From Desulfogranum japonicum DSM 18378 (GTDB lineage: Bacteria > Desulfobacterota > Desulfobulbia > Desulfobulbales > Desulfobulbaceae): 64,000 nucleotides of DNA. The stretch covers positions 1 through 64,000 of the forward strand of contig NZ_KE386993.1 in NCBI RefSeq assembly GCF_000429945.1, given 5' to 3'. The position numbers and the translations under genes were made by a program. Shown here in pieces: positions 27,489-35,970 of this stretch. Under the pieces are notes generated by a model. It searched no databases, was not told the origin of the DNA, and saw only the letters and a list, made by a program, of their open reading frames with translations. Each line of letters opens with the position of its first letter. Position 1 is the first letter of the stretch.

Positions 27489-28871
27489 ATGGAAAAAACA
27501 CCGAGAAGAGAAATGATAGGGCTTGAAGGCAAGGTGTTGCGTGATACCTTGCGGCGTTTGCACAGGCGTAATGCCGTCGAAAATATCCGCAAGCTTATCA
27601 TGAAAACGCATCCGGCTGATCTGGCTTATGTGTTCCGCTCGTTGAGTTTTGTTGAGCAAAAAGATATTTTTGAGATTCTTGCTCAAACAGATAAAGTTGC
27701 TGATTTTTTTAGTGAGCTTGACGAACAGATCATGCTCGACCTGGTTGAAGGTTTAACACCACAGTTTATGGCGAATGTGGTAACCGAAATGGCCTATGAT
27801 GACGCAGCTGACCTGTTAGAAGCCCTTCCCATGGATGTTGCCATGGAAATCCGTACGCACATGGAAGTTAAGGATCGGTACGAAGTTGAAGAACTTCTGA
27901 AATATGATCCGGACACTGCCGGTGGTATCATGTCACCGGATTTCATGTACCTTGATGAAGACCTTACCGTTGAGGACGCTATTGCCAAGGTTCAGAAACG
28001 CAGTGAAGAAAAGGAGATGGTTTTCTATCTGTATATCACCCACGGGGAAGGACAGCTGGCTGGGGTGCTTTCGCTACGGGAATTACTTCTTCATCCAATG
28101 CACAGGAAATTGAAGAATATTATGAATACCAATGTGATCACTGTGGCCACAGATACTCCCCAGGACGAGGTGGCGCATATTGTTTCACAATATAACATGC
28201 TCGCAGTTCCAGTTGTGGACGCCGCCTTCAATATGGTCGGTATAGTTACCGTTGATGACGTTATTGATGTATTACGTGAAGAAGCCAACGAAGATTTTAT
28301 GCAGATGGCAGGTGCCGGACGTGACCAGGAAATTCTGCTGAAGCCACTGTATAAGAAAATTTTAATCCGTGCTCCCTGGCTTTTAGCTTCCTGGTTAGGT
28401 GGTATCGGTTCAATGTATATTATCAACTCCTTTCAGGATGCACTCTCAAAAGTCTTGGCGTTAGCGTCTTTCATTCCCATAATCACAGGTATGGGGGGGA
28501 ACATTGCTACTCAGTCAAGCACCATTATTGTACGTGGATTGGCCACAGGTCGTGTTAATCTTCAACAGGTTTTTCAGGTGGTTGTTAAAGAAACCTGTGT
28601 AGGCGTAGCCCTCGGAACGTTTTTTGGACTTCTTCTTGGAACCATAGCCTTTTTTAGCTATGCAGATCCCGTTCACCTCGGTTTTGTCGTTGGTTTTTCT
28701 GTTTTTGTCGTTATGACAATGGCCGCCACTGTGGGAACCTTAGTTCCTCTGTTGCTGAAGAGGCTGAACATTGATGCTGCGGTGGCCACAGGTCCTTTTA
28801 TAACAACCTCTGTTGATGTACTTGGAGTCGGGTTGTTTTTCTTTGTCGCGAAGACCATGTTGAATTTATAG
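27489..28871 (+). CDS. mgtE: MgtE-type magnesium transporter
   Basis: A Mg2+ channel with a cytoplasmic gate. Order: MgtE N-domain of superhelical repeats (ADLAYVFRSL, DAADLLEALP), a CBS pair (IMSPDFMYLDEDLTVEDAI, MNTNVITVATDTPQDEV), and a C-terminal five-TM pore (ITGMGGNIATQSSTIIVRGLATG holds the conserved pore motif). I start at ATG 27489, which has GGGAG six bases upstream; the open frame extends 19 codons further 5'. The protease gene begins 2 bp after its stop. Confidence 0.94.
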   Translation: MEKTPRREMIGLEGKVLRDTLRRLHRRNAVENIRKLIMKTHPADLAYVFRSLSFVEQKDIFEILAQTDKVADFFSELDEQIMLDLVEGLTPQFMANVVTEMAYDDAADLLEALPMDVAMEIRTHMEVKDRYEVEELLKYDPDTAGGIMSPDFMYLDEDLTVEDAIAKVQKRSEEKEMVFYLYITHGEGQLAGVLSLRELLLHPMHRKLKNIMNTNVITVATDTPQDEVAHIVSQYNMLAVPVVDAAFNMVGIVTVDDVIDVLREEANEDFMQMAGAGRDQEILLKPLYKKILIRAPWLLASWLGGIGSMYIINSFQDALSKVLALASFIPIITGMGGNIATQSSTIIVRGLATGRVNLQQVFQVVVKETCVGVALGTFFGLLLGTIAFFSYADPVHLGFVVGFSVFVVMTMAATVGTLVPLLLKRLNIDAAVATGPFITTSVDVLGVGLFFFVAKTMLNL

Positions 28872-28873
28872 TT

Positions 28874-29995
28874 ATGAATAGAAAAGGTTTTCCACAGGGA
28901 GGGCAGGTAAAGCGCCCTTACCTCATTGTTGCTCTTGTTTGTGTTATTCTATGGCTGCTGTATCAAACCTTTCAGCCTGCTCTTCTAGACCCCAAAGCTG
29001 TTTCACGGCCGGTGGCGGCTCGTGGAGATCTCGCTGCAGATGAGCAGAACACCATTGACATTTTTCGTAATTCTGCTCCTTCAGTGGTGTACATCACCAG
29101 TATCGCAGTCAGAAGAAATTTATTTAATTTAAACGTCTATGAAATGCCGCAGGGAACAGGCTCGGGATTTATTTGGGATAGTTCAGGCCGGATTGTGACG
29201 AACTATCATGTAATTTCTGATGCAAACCGTATTGACGTGACGCTGGCGGACCACAGTACCTGGAAAGCTGTTCTGGTTGGAATGGCGCCTGACCGGGATT
29301 TGGCTGTTTTGCAGATTTCTGCACCTGCCAGTAAGCTCAAACCGATACCCATTGGTGAATCATCCAATCTTCTTGTCGGACAGAAGGTTTTTGCCATTGG
29401 AAATCCGTTTGGCCTGGATCAGACTTTGACAACCGGAATCGTGAGTGCACTGGGACGTGAAATTACATCTGTAACAGGGCGAACAATTCATGATGTCATT
29501 CAGACAGATGCGGCAATTAACCCTGGCAATTCCGGCGGGCCACTTTTGGATAGTGCCGGAAGGCTTATAGGAGTTAATACAGCCATTTACAGCCCCTCTG
29601 GTGCGAGCTCAGGTATTGGGTTTGCCGTTCCCGTTGGCGAGGTTAACCGGGTGGTGCCGCAGATCATCCGCCACGGCAAAATTATCAGACCTGGCCTAGG
29701 TATTACTCTGGCCAATCAACGTTTGACCGAGGAGCTTGAGCTGGAAGGAGTATTGGTTCTCAAGGTCGTTACTGGATCAACAGCGGAAAAAGCGGGATTG
29801 CGAGCTACCAGGCAGGTCCCTGGAGGCTTGATCCTGGGAGATGTTATTCTGGCGGTCAATGGAGAGTCTGTAAAAAATTATGATTCTCTTCGCGATGAAG
29901 TTGAGAAGTATCGTGTAGGAGAGAAGGTTATACTGCTTATTTCAAGGGATGGTCACAAAATAGATGTAGAGGTTACTCTCGAAGCTATGAATTGA
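28874..29995 (+). CDS. DegS/DegQ-type periplasmic serine protease
   Basis: A 373-residue trypsin-like HtrA protease with an N-terminal membrane anchor (about 14-30) and one C-terminal PDZ domain. The catalytic triad is visible: His in VTNYHVISD, Asp in PDRDLAVLQ, Ser in NPGNSGGPL. A single PDZ and an anchor favour a DegS-like layout over DegP. Coupled to mgtE (2-bp gap); the terminator follows 13 bp after its stop. Confidence 0.92.
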   Translation: MNRKGFPQGGQVKRPYLIVALVCVILWLLYQTFQPALLDPKAVSRPVAARGDLAADEQNTIDIFRNSAPSVVYITSIAVRRNLFNLNVYEMPQGTGSGFIWDSSGRIVTNYHVISDANRIDVTLADHSTWKAVLVGMAPDRDLAVLQISAPASKLKPIPIGESSNLLVGQKVFAIGNPFGLDQTLTTGIVSALGREITSVTGRTIHDVIQTDAAINPGNSGGPLLDSAGRLIGVNTAIYSPSGASSGIGFAVPVGEVNRVVPQIIRHGKIIRPGLGITLANQRLTEELELEGVLVLKVVTGSTAEKAGLRATRQVPGGLILGDVILAVNGESVKNYDSLRDEVEKYRVGEKVILLISRDGHKIDVEVTLEAMN

Positions 29996-30008
29996 GTCCG
30001 GTATATTC

Positions 30009-30047
30009 GCCATCCTCACTCACCCAGTGAGGATGGCTTTATTTTTT
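30009..30047 (+). terminator. Rho-independent terminator after mgtE-htrA
   Basis: A 12-bp perfect stem GCCATCCTCACT / AGTGAGGATGGC with a five-base loop, followed by a T-rich tract. Confidence 0.9.
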
Positions 30048-30091
30048 CGTTCTGTTCAGATTTCATCAGTGGTCTGCTGAACTGGCATGGC

Positions 30092-30847
30092 TTATGAGAG
30101 CAAGCTGGACCGTCTCTTTTTTGTGCTTTTTGTGAATCGACCCAGTAACCAGCCTATCAGGAGAACGCCTGCCCCGGCCATAAACCATATTATAGTTTCA
30201 TTTTTCTTTAGCACGGAATTTTCGATCTGCAGTCTTGAGAGTTCTTCTTGTAATTCTGAGATTTCTGATCTGGCCTCAGCCAGAGAGTGCTTCGTGAGCT
30301 GCACATCTGCAGTATCGCTTTTCAATTCTTCGAACTGATCCCTGATATCTGTTCGCTCTGCTATACATTCAGACAGATTATGTTCTGTCTGGCCATGCAC
30401 TTCTGTCAATTCCGTAAACTGTTTTTCAAGGACTGCTGTTTTTTCTGTTAGTGTCTCTTTCTCTATGGTTAAGTTTTGCACTTGTTTGTCAAGAGGAGGC
30501 TGATTGCTTAAATATCTTTTCAGAAGCCAGCCTTCCTTATTATTGCCAAGATGAACCTTGGCCCAGTCTCCAGAGTACTCGATAAGCTCAACAGCCTTGC
30601 CATCTTCAACCACTGCGATGATTTTATAGTCTGTACCTTGACCTCGTCGTACCGGAATTTCTGTTGCTGGCTTGATATACAGCGTTTGCGCATGGAGTTG
30701 TTGCGGGGGGGTAAGGATAAGACAAAATGCAAACCCGAGCAGGAAATTGCATAGCCTGAATTGGCGAGAGAAAGGCTGTAAAGATAGGGGCGGAACGGTT
30801 AACGGATTCATTCTGGATACTCTTTGATATATATTGTTTACGTGCAT
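30092..30847 (-). CDS. SH3/coiled-coil membrane protein (TIGR04211-like)
   Basis: A 251-residue protein with a signal peptide (LLGFAFCLILTPPQQLHA), a bacterial SH3 domain (PVRRGQGTDYKIIAVVEDG ... GDWAKVHL, GWLLKRYL), a coiled coil of about 100 residues, and a single C-terminal TM helix (IIWFMAGAGVLLIGWLLG) with a basic tail. This order is that of the TIGR04211 family (YgiM-like). An alternative ATG is 12 codons downstream. Likely periplasmic, anchored in the inner membrane; function unknown. Confidence 0.85.
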   Translation of the reverse strand: MHVNNIYQRVSRMNPLTVPPLSLQPFSRQFRLCNFLLGFAFCLILTPPQQLHAQTLYIKPATEIPVRRGQGTDYKIIAVVEDGKAVELIEYSGDWAKVHLGNNKEGWLLKRYLSNQPPLDKQVQNLTIEKETLTEKTAVLEKQFTELTEVHGQTEHNLSECIAERTDIRDQFEELKSDTADVQLTKHSLAEARSEISELQEELSRLQIENSVLKKNETIIWFMAGAGVLLIGWLLGRFTKSTKKRRSSLLS

Positions 30848-31036
30848 TCGCAGGAAACAGTGGTGCTAACCACTGGACGCTTTTTATAGCAGTTGTCTTG
30901 TTTCGTAAAAAAAAGGTATGTTTACCATTCTTTGCCGGCAGTTGCCAGTTTCTTTACAAGGTTTCCTGGGAGCATGTTTAACAACATGGGAACTGAACAC
31001 TGGTAGCATTCGGTGCACCTGACAAATAAGAGGGTG

Positions 31037-32173
31037 TCAATCATCAGCTTTCTGCTCAGGAATTACTGATGATGGACGAACCTCCTCCTTGCCAGCAGGG
31101 ATAGGTTCGGACACCAGTGTATTGATGTCTATATCTGAGGGGTAATCTTTTCTCTGCATCCTGAGTCTTGCCAGGTCTCGCATATTTTTATTTTTATCCG
31201 ATTCATCGACGATTTCCCGGCCTATTATCTCTTCAATTATATCTTCAAGGCTTATTACGCCTGTTACGCTGCCGTATTCATCAACTGCCACCATCAGGTG
31301 CTGATGTGTTTCAAAAAAATCAATAAAAACGCGGTCAAGGGGAGCTGTTTCAGGGACAAAATGGACAGGCCTGGTAAAGCGTTCCAGGGTGATATCTTCT
31401 TGATCCAGAGCGGCAGCGACGAGTATATCCTGGCTTAAAACAAGTCCAATGACATTATCAGGATCTCCGTCATAAACAGGAATTCTGCTGTGCATTTTCC
31501 AGGCTTCATCGTTCTGGTCGGTTGCCTCACGGATGGAAAGTGATTTATCTATGGAAAAAGTAACCGTCCGGGGCGTCATAACTTTTCGAACGGTTTTTTG
31601 CCCAAGTTGCAGGATATTACCTATGACCAGTTCCTGGTCAGCCTCTATCTGGCCTGATTTACGACTCAGGCTCACAATTGTTTTAATTTCTTCGGCTGAG
31701 ACTTGTTCCATTTGATTGCTTGCCGGGACCAGGCGCGTGATAACTCGGCACAGCCAGATAATCGGACGTAAGGTGAAAATCATACCCCGAAGCGGCTTGA
31801 CAATCACGGGAGCCAGTTTTCTGCTATATACTACCCCGATGGTCTTGGGGAGAATTTCTGAGAATAAAAGGATGGCAAGTGTAAAGAGGATGGAAAACCA
31901 GATCAGGCTTCCAGATCCAAAAACCGCTACTGCTGCAGCACCGGCAACTGAGGCGCCAATGGTGTTTGCAATAGTGTTGAGGGTGAGGATGGCCGTAATG
32001 GGTTGTTCAATGTTATTTTTTAGTTCCATCAGGCCTTGGGCCTGTTTGGGATGTTCCTGGCTGAGTAATTCTATATGGGGCAGGGAAATGGAATAGAGCA
32101 CAGCTTCAAAAACACTGCATGCTGCAGAAATAAGGATCGCAAAGCAGACAGATATCACGAGTACGGCAACCAA
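31037..32173 (-). CDS. CNNM/CorC-type membrane protein (DUF21 + CBS pair)
   Basis: A 378-residue 'hemolysin family' protein. The N-terminal DUF21 domain has three or four TM helices (with AILTLNTIANTIGASVAGAA). A CBS pair follows (KVMTPRTVTFSIDK, RIPVYDGDPDNVIGLV, HQHLMVAVDEYGSVTGVISLEDI, EEIIGREIVDE). Homologues export or sense Mg2+, notable since mgtE is 3 kb away. The C-terminal CorC/HlyC transporter-associated domain is absent. Confidence 0.9.
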   Translation of the reverse strand: MVAVLVISVCFAILISAACSVFEAVLYSISLPHIELLSQEHPKQAQGLMELKNNIEQPITAILTLNTIANTIGASVAGAAAVAVFGSGSLIWFSILFTLAILLFSEILPKTIGVVYSRKLAPVIVKPLRGMIFTLRPIIWLCRVITRLVPASNQMEQVSAEEIKTIVSLSRKSGQIEADQELVIGNILQLGQKTVRKVMTPRTVTFSIDKSLSIREATDQNDEAWKMHSRIPVYDGDPDNVIGLVLSQDILVAAALDQEDITLERFTRPVHFVPETAPLDRVFIDFFETHQHLMVAVDEYGSVTGVISLEDIIEEIIGREIVDESDKNKNMRDLARLRMQRKDYPSDIDINTLVSEPIPAGKEEVRPSSVIPEQKADD

Positions 32174-32381
32174 TTGTTCCTCCTTGGTAAAGGCTTTTTT
32201 TTGCTATCTTAGCGGAAAATAAAAGTTTTGCCAATTGAGCTTAAACATACTTTAGTGTATGAAAAAAGATTGTAACCTTTGCATTTCGTTTACCCTGTCT
32301 TATAACGCGCAAACAGGAATGCATGAATAGAGCAAGCCATCTCTTTATGGGATGAATAATACAGAATAACAAGAGGAAAAT

Positions 32382-33920
32382 ATGATTAAACTCACAAGTA
32401 AGGCACCTGATGAATTCAGTGGAGATCTCCTGGTGTATTTTTTGGAGAAGGAAGATGCAAAAATTTCCGCAGAAACAGATGGATTGATCAATCGAGCCTT
32501 GCATAGAGCCCGGGAGCATGGAGATTTCACTGGAGCAAAAGATGATACATTCCTTTTTTACCCTGGACTGACCAGTGAGGATGATATTGGTGGTGCAAAG
32601 GCAGTTCTCTTTATCGGCTTGGGAGAACAAGATGACGATCCTGCTGTTCGTAAAGAACAGTTACGGCTTGCAGCAGGGCTTGCAGCGAAAACAGGAGGCA
32701 ATATGAAGGCCAGGGAATTGCTGGCTGTGTTGCCTAAAGAGTATATGCTCGCACCTAATGAGATCGCAGAGTGTGTTACTGAAGGCCTGTTACTGGGCAA
32801 TTATAGATTTACCCTATACAAGACCAAAGAAGATATTCCTGAAAAAGAAAAGGTTGTGGGTAATTTTATATTGAGTGATGGCGGTTTATCAGCAACCGCG
32901 GTACGCAGAGGGATGAACAGAGGAAAGATTCTGGCAGAGGCTGTGTATGCCTGCCGGGATATGTCCAATCAGCCTGCAAATAAGTGGACTCCCTCTGAAT
33001 TTGCCGAGTTTGCCAAGAAGATTTCAAAACAGTATGGTCTGAAATGCAAGGTTATTGAAAAGCCAGCCATGGTCAAACTTGGCATGGGAGGAATACTTGG
33101 TGTCAATCAGGGGTCTGCGCAGCCGCCAAAGCTTGTAATACTTGAATATCGTACCAAAAAAGATAACCCTACAGTGATGCTGGTAGGCAAAGGGTTGACC
33201 TTTGATTCCGGAGGTATCAGCCTCAAGCCTGCAGCTGGCATGGAAGATATGAAGTATGATATGTGCGGAGGCGCAGCAGTTATTACCGCGATGCAGGCTA
33301 TAGCCATGGATAAGCCCGAAAATGTGAACGTTATTGGTTTGGTGCCTGCCACTGAAAATCTTTCCGGCAGTGCGGCCATTAAACCCGGCGATATAATTGT
33401 ACATTATGGTGGCAAGACATCTGAGGTGGTCAATACCGATGCCGAGGGGCGCCTGATTCTGGCAGATGCACTGGCCTATGGTGTTGAAACATACAGCCCT
33501 GAGGCTATTGTCGATCTGGCTACATTGACTGGTGCTGTAATAGTCGGTTTAGGTCATCATCGAACCGGCCTGATGGCAAACAACGATGAGCTTGCAGAAC
33601 GACTGCTTACTGCGGGAAACCAGGTCGGGGAACCCGAATGGCGTCTCCCACTTGGACCTGAGTATCGCAAACAGATGGATTCCAAAGTTGCCGATATAAA
33701 GAACACAGGCACAAAAGGTGGTGGCGCTATTACTGCGGCCTGTTATCTGCAGGAATTTGTTGGTGATACGCCTTGGGCTCATCTGGATATCGCAGGAACC
33801 GCCTGGGATTTTACCGAAAAGTCATATGTGCCCAAAGGACCTTCCGGTACTGGAACACGCACATTGGTGGAACTTGTCCGCGAATGGAAGCCGCTGAACA
33901 GGACAGAAAAGGATTCCTGA
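32382..33920 (+). CDS. pepA: Cytosolic leucyl aminopeptidase (M17)
   Basis: A 512-residue M17 aminopeptidase. Metal-binding and active-site segments are present: VGKGLTFDSGGISLKP, MKYDMCGGAAVI and the signature NTDAEGRLILADAL. Full length, cytoplasmic, with GGAA upstream of the ATG. Single gene; repeat R4 lies downstream. Confidence 0.95.
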   Translation: MIKLTSKAPDEFSGDLLVYFLEKEDAKISAETDGLINRALHRAREHGDFTGAKDDTFLFYPGLTSEDDIGGAKAVLFIGLGEQDDDPAVRKEQLRLAAGLAAKTGGNMKARELLAVLPKEYMLAPNEIAECVTEGLLLGNYRFTLYKTKEDIPEKEKVVGNFILSDGGLSATAVRRGMNRGKILAEAVYACRDMSNQPANKWTPSEFAEFAKKISKQYGLKCKVIEKPAMVKLGMGGILGVNQGSAQPPKLVILEYRTKKDNPTVMLVGKGLTFDSGGISLKPAAGMEDMKYDMCGGAAVITAMQAIAMDKPENVNVIGLVPATENLSGSAAIKPGDIIVHYGGKTSEVVNTDAEGRLILADALAYGVETYSPEAIVDLATLTGAVIVGLGHHRTGLMANNDELAERLLTAGNQVGEPEWRLPLGPEYRKQMDSKVADIKNTGTKGGGAITAACYLQEFVGDTPWAHLDIAGTAWDFTEKSYVPKGPSGTGTRTLVELVREWKPLNRTEKDS

Positions 33921-33975
33921 TAGATAGTCACCATGCGGCAAGTAACACTATTTACGACGTATCTCTTGTGACAGG

Positions 33976-34134
33976 GTAACTGTTCGCTGTGAACCTGATC
34001 TTTCCACGATCAGCCTGGCTTACGTATGATCCAATACGCTGCGCCGGTCAGATTGCGAAAATCTCAGGCAGCCTGTGATCAGTTACAAATACAGGTGAGT
34101 TTCAAATTTATCCGTTTCCCCTATGAGTAGTTAC
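33976..34134. repeat. 159-bp palindromic repeat R4 (unoccupied MITE site)
   Basis: Begins GTAACTGTTCGCTGTG and ends CCCCTATGAGTAGTTAC. Aligned in reverse to R3 and R7 it shares CTGATCTTTCCACGATCAGCC, TTGCGAAAATCTCAGGCAG and TTACAAATACAGG. It fills most of the pepA-fbp gap. The TA at 34109-34110 is the counterpart of the TA occupied by the MITE in R7. Confidence 0.7.
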
Positions 34135-34176
34135 GTTACAGGTAAATAATTAACGAGTATAACCAGTGGAGGAGCA

Positions 34177-35187
34177 ATGCTCGAGAAACGTAAAGGAATT
34201 ACCGTATCCCGCCAGATAATGGATGACCAGTTACTGCATAAAGATGCCACAGGTGCTTTGACTGGTGTGTTGAATGATTTGGTTGTAGCGGGGAAAATAA
34301 TCAGTGCAGAGGTAAATATGGCAGGCCTTGCTGATGTTCTGGGCCAGTCTGGAAAGATTAATATTCAGGGAGAAACTGTTCAGAAATTGGATGTCTTCGC
34401 CAATCAGACCATAAAAAGACGCATGGAACAATGTGGCCATATCTGTATCATGGCATCTGAAGAAGACGATGAGACGATACCTGTTCTGGATGGATATGAG
34501 GGTACTTATACAATAGCATTTGATCCTCTGGACGGATCTTCCAATATAGATGTGAATGTGAGTATCGGCACCATTTTTTCCATTCACCGACGCATAAGCG
34601 ATTCGGGGCAGGGCACAGAAGCTGATCTGTTGCAAAAGGGAACCAAGCAGGTCGCTGCAGGTTACATCATTTATGGTTCCTCCACAGTTATGGTGTACAC
34701 TAGCGGCTCCGGAGTTCACGGGTTTACTCTGGATCCAAGTGTCGGAGAGTTTTTTCTCTCACATCCATATATCAAAATACCTGAAAAGGGGCCTTATTAC
34801 AGTGTTAATGAAGCATACAGCCCTTTCTGGCATGACAGCACCAGGCAGTTTATTGATTACCTGAAGAGTGATGCTGAAGGGATGGGTGGTTACAGTGCAC
34901 GCTATATAGGTTCTCTGGTTGCCGATTTTCATCGAAACCTGGTCAAAGGCGGTATCTTTCTTTATCCGCGAGACAAAAAAAGTCCTGAAAAATCCGATGG
35001 CAAGCTACGCTTATTATATGAAGCCGCACCTCTTGCCATGGTGGTGGAACAGGCAGGTGGTCGTGCCATAACTGATGATGGAAGACGTATTCTTGATATT
35101 GAACCAACCAGCCTGCACCAACGGGTTCCGTTGATTATCGGTTCCAAGGAGGAGGTGGATCTCGCGGAAAGTTTTTTTAAGGCTTAA
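34177..35187 (+). CDS. fbp: Class 1 fructose-1,6-bisphosphatase
   Basis: Gluconeogenic phosphatase converting fructose-1,6-bisphosphate to fructose-6-phosphate. The 336-residue product has the FBPase metal-site signature FDPLDGSSNIDVNVSIGTIF and the C-terminal GKLRLLYEAAPLAMVVEQAGG. GGAGGAGC precedes the ATG. It indicates gluconeogenesis or autotrophic-type carbon assimilation. Confidence 0.96.
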   Translation: MLEKRKGITVSRQIMDDQLLHKDATGALTGVLNDLVVAGKIISAEVNMAGLADVLGQSGKINIQGETVQKLDVFANQTIKRRMEQCGHICIMASEEDDETIPVLDGYEGTYTIAFDPLDGSSNIDVNVSIGTIFSIHRRISDSGQGTEADLLQKGTKQVAAGYIIYGSSTVMVYTSGSGVHGFTLDPSVGEFFLSHPYIKIPEKGPYYSVNEAYSPFWHDSTRQFIDYLKSDAEGMGGYSARYIGSLVADFHRNLVKGGIFLYPRDKKSPEKSDGKLRLLYEAAPLAMVVEQAGGRAITDDGRRILDIEPTSLHQRVPLIIGSKEEVDLAESFFKA

Positions 35188-35256
35188 ACCGTATCATTAT
35201 AGTTTTGAGACAGGAATCAGGATCCCTTTACACAGTTGGGTGCAACTGTAGTGCCT

Positions 35257-35398
35257 AGGAGTCTGTCGGAGAATTGCTATTTTTTCTCAGATTAAGGCAT
35301 TTTTAGGAAATCAGGCACAGCCAGATAGTTGATATTACGAGCATTGATTTTTTGAAAATAACACAAATATGGGGAAGAGGTTTCTCCGACAGACTCCT
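35257..35398. mobile_element. 142-bp MITE-like element with 17-bp inverted repeats
   Basis: Perfect terminal inverted repeats AGGAGTCTGTCGGAGAA / TTCTCCGACAGACTCCT enclose about 108 bp with no ORF. Size and structure fit a non-autonomous IS derivative. No target duplication is evident. No second copy in the window. Confidence 0.65.
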
Positions 35399-35784
35399 GG
35401 CGGGCGGTTACACTCATCTTCGCAATATGGACGTATTCGGGGCAAATTGAGAGAAAAATGCTGCATCACATCTTGTTTTTAATAAGATGATGCCGGAAGC
35501 AGGAAGCTTTTTTTGATACATGAGGAGGATATGATGAAGCCTTATGTTCGCGGTATGGTGGTGTAGCCGGTCTACAATAAAACTATTTCAAGTTATCTTT
35601 CCGGATTTCCGTCAATATGTTTTCGGGTTTGGTTTGTCTGGGGAACACGATAGCCTGTTCTTTTCCTTTGAGCAAAAATTGCAGGATAAAATTTTCTTGC
35701 TCGGAGCGCTCTCTTGTCAGTTGTACCTTGTTTCAAATCATTAACGTTTTTGCTATTCACACTGGCTGAAAGGAGACTGTTATT

Positions 35785-35871
35785 ATGCACAAAGGTGTTG
35801 TCCCTTTCATTATTCTTCAGATGCTTGTGTTGGCATCTCTTGTTATTCTTCAAGGAGCTTATGGTTTTTAG
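35785..35871 (+). CDS. Possible 28-residue membrane peptide (TRAP permease-like tail)
   Basis: ATG with AAAGGAG nine bases upstream opens a 28-codon frame of one hydrophobic helix (KGVVPFIILQMLVLASLVIL). This resembles the last helix of DctM-type TRAP transporter large permeases. It may be a relic of a lost transporter, a genuine small protein, or chance. Nothing else of a TRAP system is nearby. Confidence 0.3.
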   Translation: MHKGVVPFIILQMLVLASLVILQGAYGF

Positions 35872-35970
35872 GGGAACTTTTCATTGGCAATCATAGAACG
35901 TTGATTCTTGGTATCCAAAGATACCTGTAAAACGCTATCAACCTATGTTAACTGCAAAAGAGGTGGGATC

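Larger units (their letters stand above)
35188..35970. other. Gap between fbp and the mltF-like gene
   Basis: Nearly 800 bp. Apart from the 142-bp inverted-repeat element (35257-35398) and one possible 28-codon ORF (35785-35871), I see only short open frames without family resemblance. Confidence 0.5.
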
